DNA from: Pseudoalteromonas sp. 0303
Lineage (GTDB): Bacteria > Pseudomonadota > Gammaproteobacteria > Enterobacterales > Alteromonadaceae
Assembly (NCBI RefSeq): GCF_013349995.1
Contig: NZ_JABVXF010000036.1
Location: 1 to 43,140, forward strand
Direction of reading: 5' to 3'
DNA: 43,140 bases
The notes beneath the pieces are model-generated. The model did no database searches. It saw nothing but the letters and a program-made list of their open reading frames with translations, and was not told where the DNA came from. The position numbers and the translations under genes were made by a program. How positions within the stretch are numbered: position 1 is the first letter of the stretch; each line of letters begins with the position of its first letter. Positions 43,096 to 43,140 of this stretch are shown here, in pieces.

Positions 43096-43140
43096 AATAT
43101 GTAGTGATCAGATCAAGGCATAATAATCACCTTGGTCACG

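Overview
The window is an internal segment of an SXT/R391-family integrative and conjugative element (ICE). These elements move among gammaproteobacteria such as Vibrio, Shewanella, Proteus and Alteromonas. Gene order and protein content match the family backbone: traI-traD, then traL-E-K-B-V-A, then dsbC-traC-trbI-trhF-traW-traU-traN, then the s063 / ssb-bet-exo-cobS block. No chromosomal flank, integrase or att site is visible, so the host species cannot be named.

Layout. (1) 1-10.5 kb is cargo upstream of traI, at the position of the family's phage-defence hot spot (HS5 as I recall the naming). It holds the end of a possible methyltransferase gene, a type III Res-like helicase-nuclease, a 1293-aa SF2 helicase translationally coupled to an 808-aa protein I do not recognise, and a PD-(D/E)XK/DUF4268 protein. 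(2) 10.6-15.9 kb carries the MobH relaxase gene traI, the coupling protein gene traD and two membrane/ICE proteins. traI is broken by an in-frame TAG and a one-base frameshift. (3) 15.9-17.8 kb (HS1) carries a Fic AMPylase-family gene under a palindromic operator, an orphan HigA antitoxin and a truncated higB. (4) 17.8-22.0 kb is the core pilus/secretion operon traL-traA. (5) 22.0-23.6 kb (HS2) is a MosAT/AbiE toxin-antitoxin pair on the minus strand. (6) 23.8-33.6 kb is the second mating-pair-formation operon, dsbC to traN. (7) 33.7-34.85 kb (HS4) is an AT-rich AraC regulator and VOC-fold protein. (8) 35.0-43.1 kb is a DUF1845 protein (minus strand), then ssb, the SXT-Red recombinase genes bet and exo, and a MoxR/CobS-type AAA+ module with WGR, DUF3150 and CobT-like partners. 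The last gene appears to be truncated near the right edge.

How the genes work together. The Tra proteins build an F-type mating apparatus. TraI and TraD process and deliver the DNA. DsbC supports folding of cysteine-rich TraU and TraN. SSB, Bet and Exo give ssDNA-annealing recombination that diversifies ICEs. The cargo supplies phage defence and element maintenance.

Most striking pattern. Eight intergenic gaps in the s064-s073 block each hold the same two-part inverted-repeat leader. A GC-rich hairpin is followed by a second hairpin whose 3' arm contains the Shine-Dalgarno sequence of the next gene. Single SD-masking hairpins also precede traI, traL and dsbC. Three proteins of the same block (Exo, WGR, DUF3150) end in a shared aromatic tail, F/Y-Y-F. 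Together with the unrecognised helicase/808-aa pair, these are the best candidates here for something undescribed.
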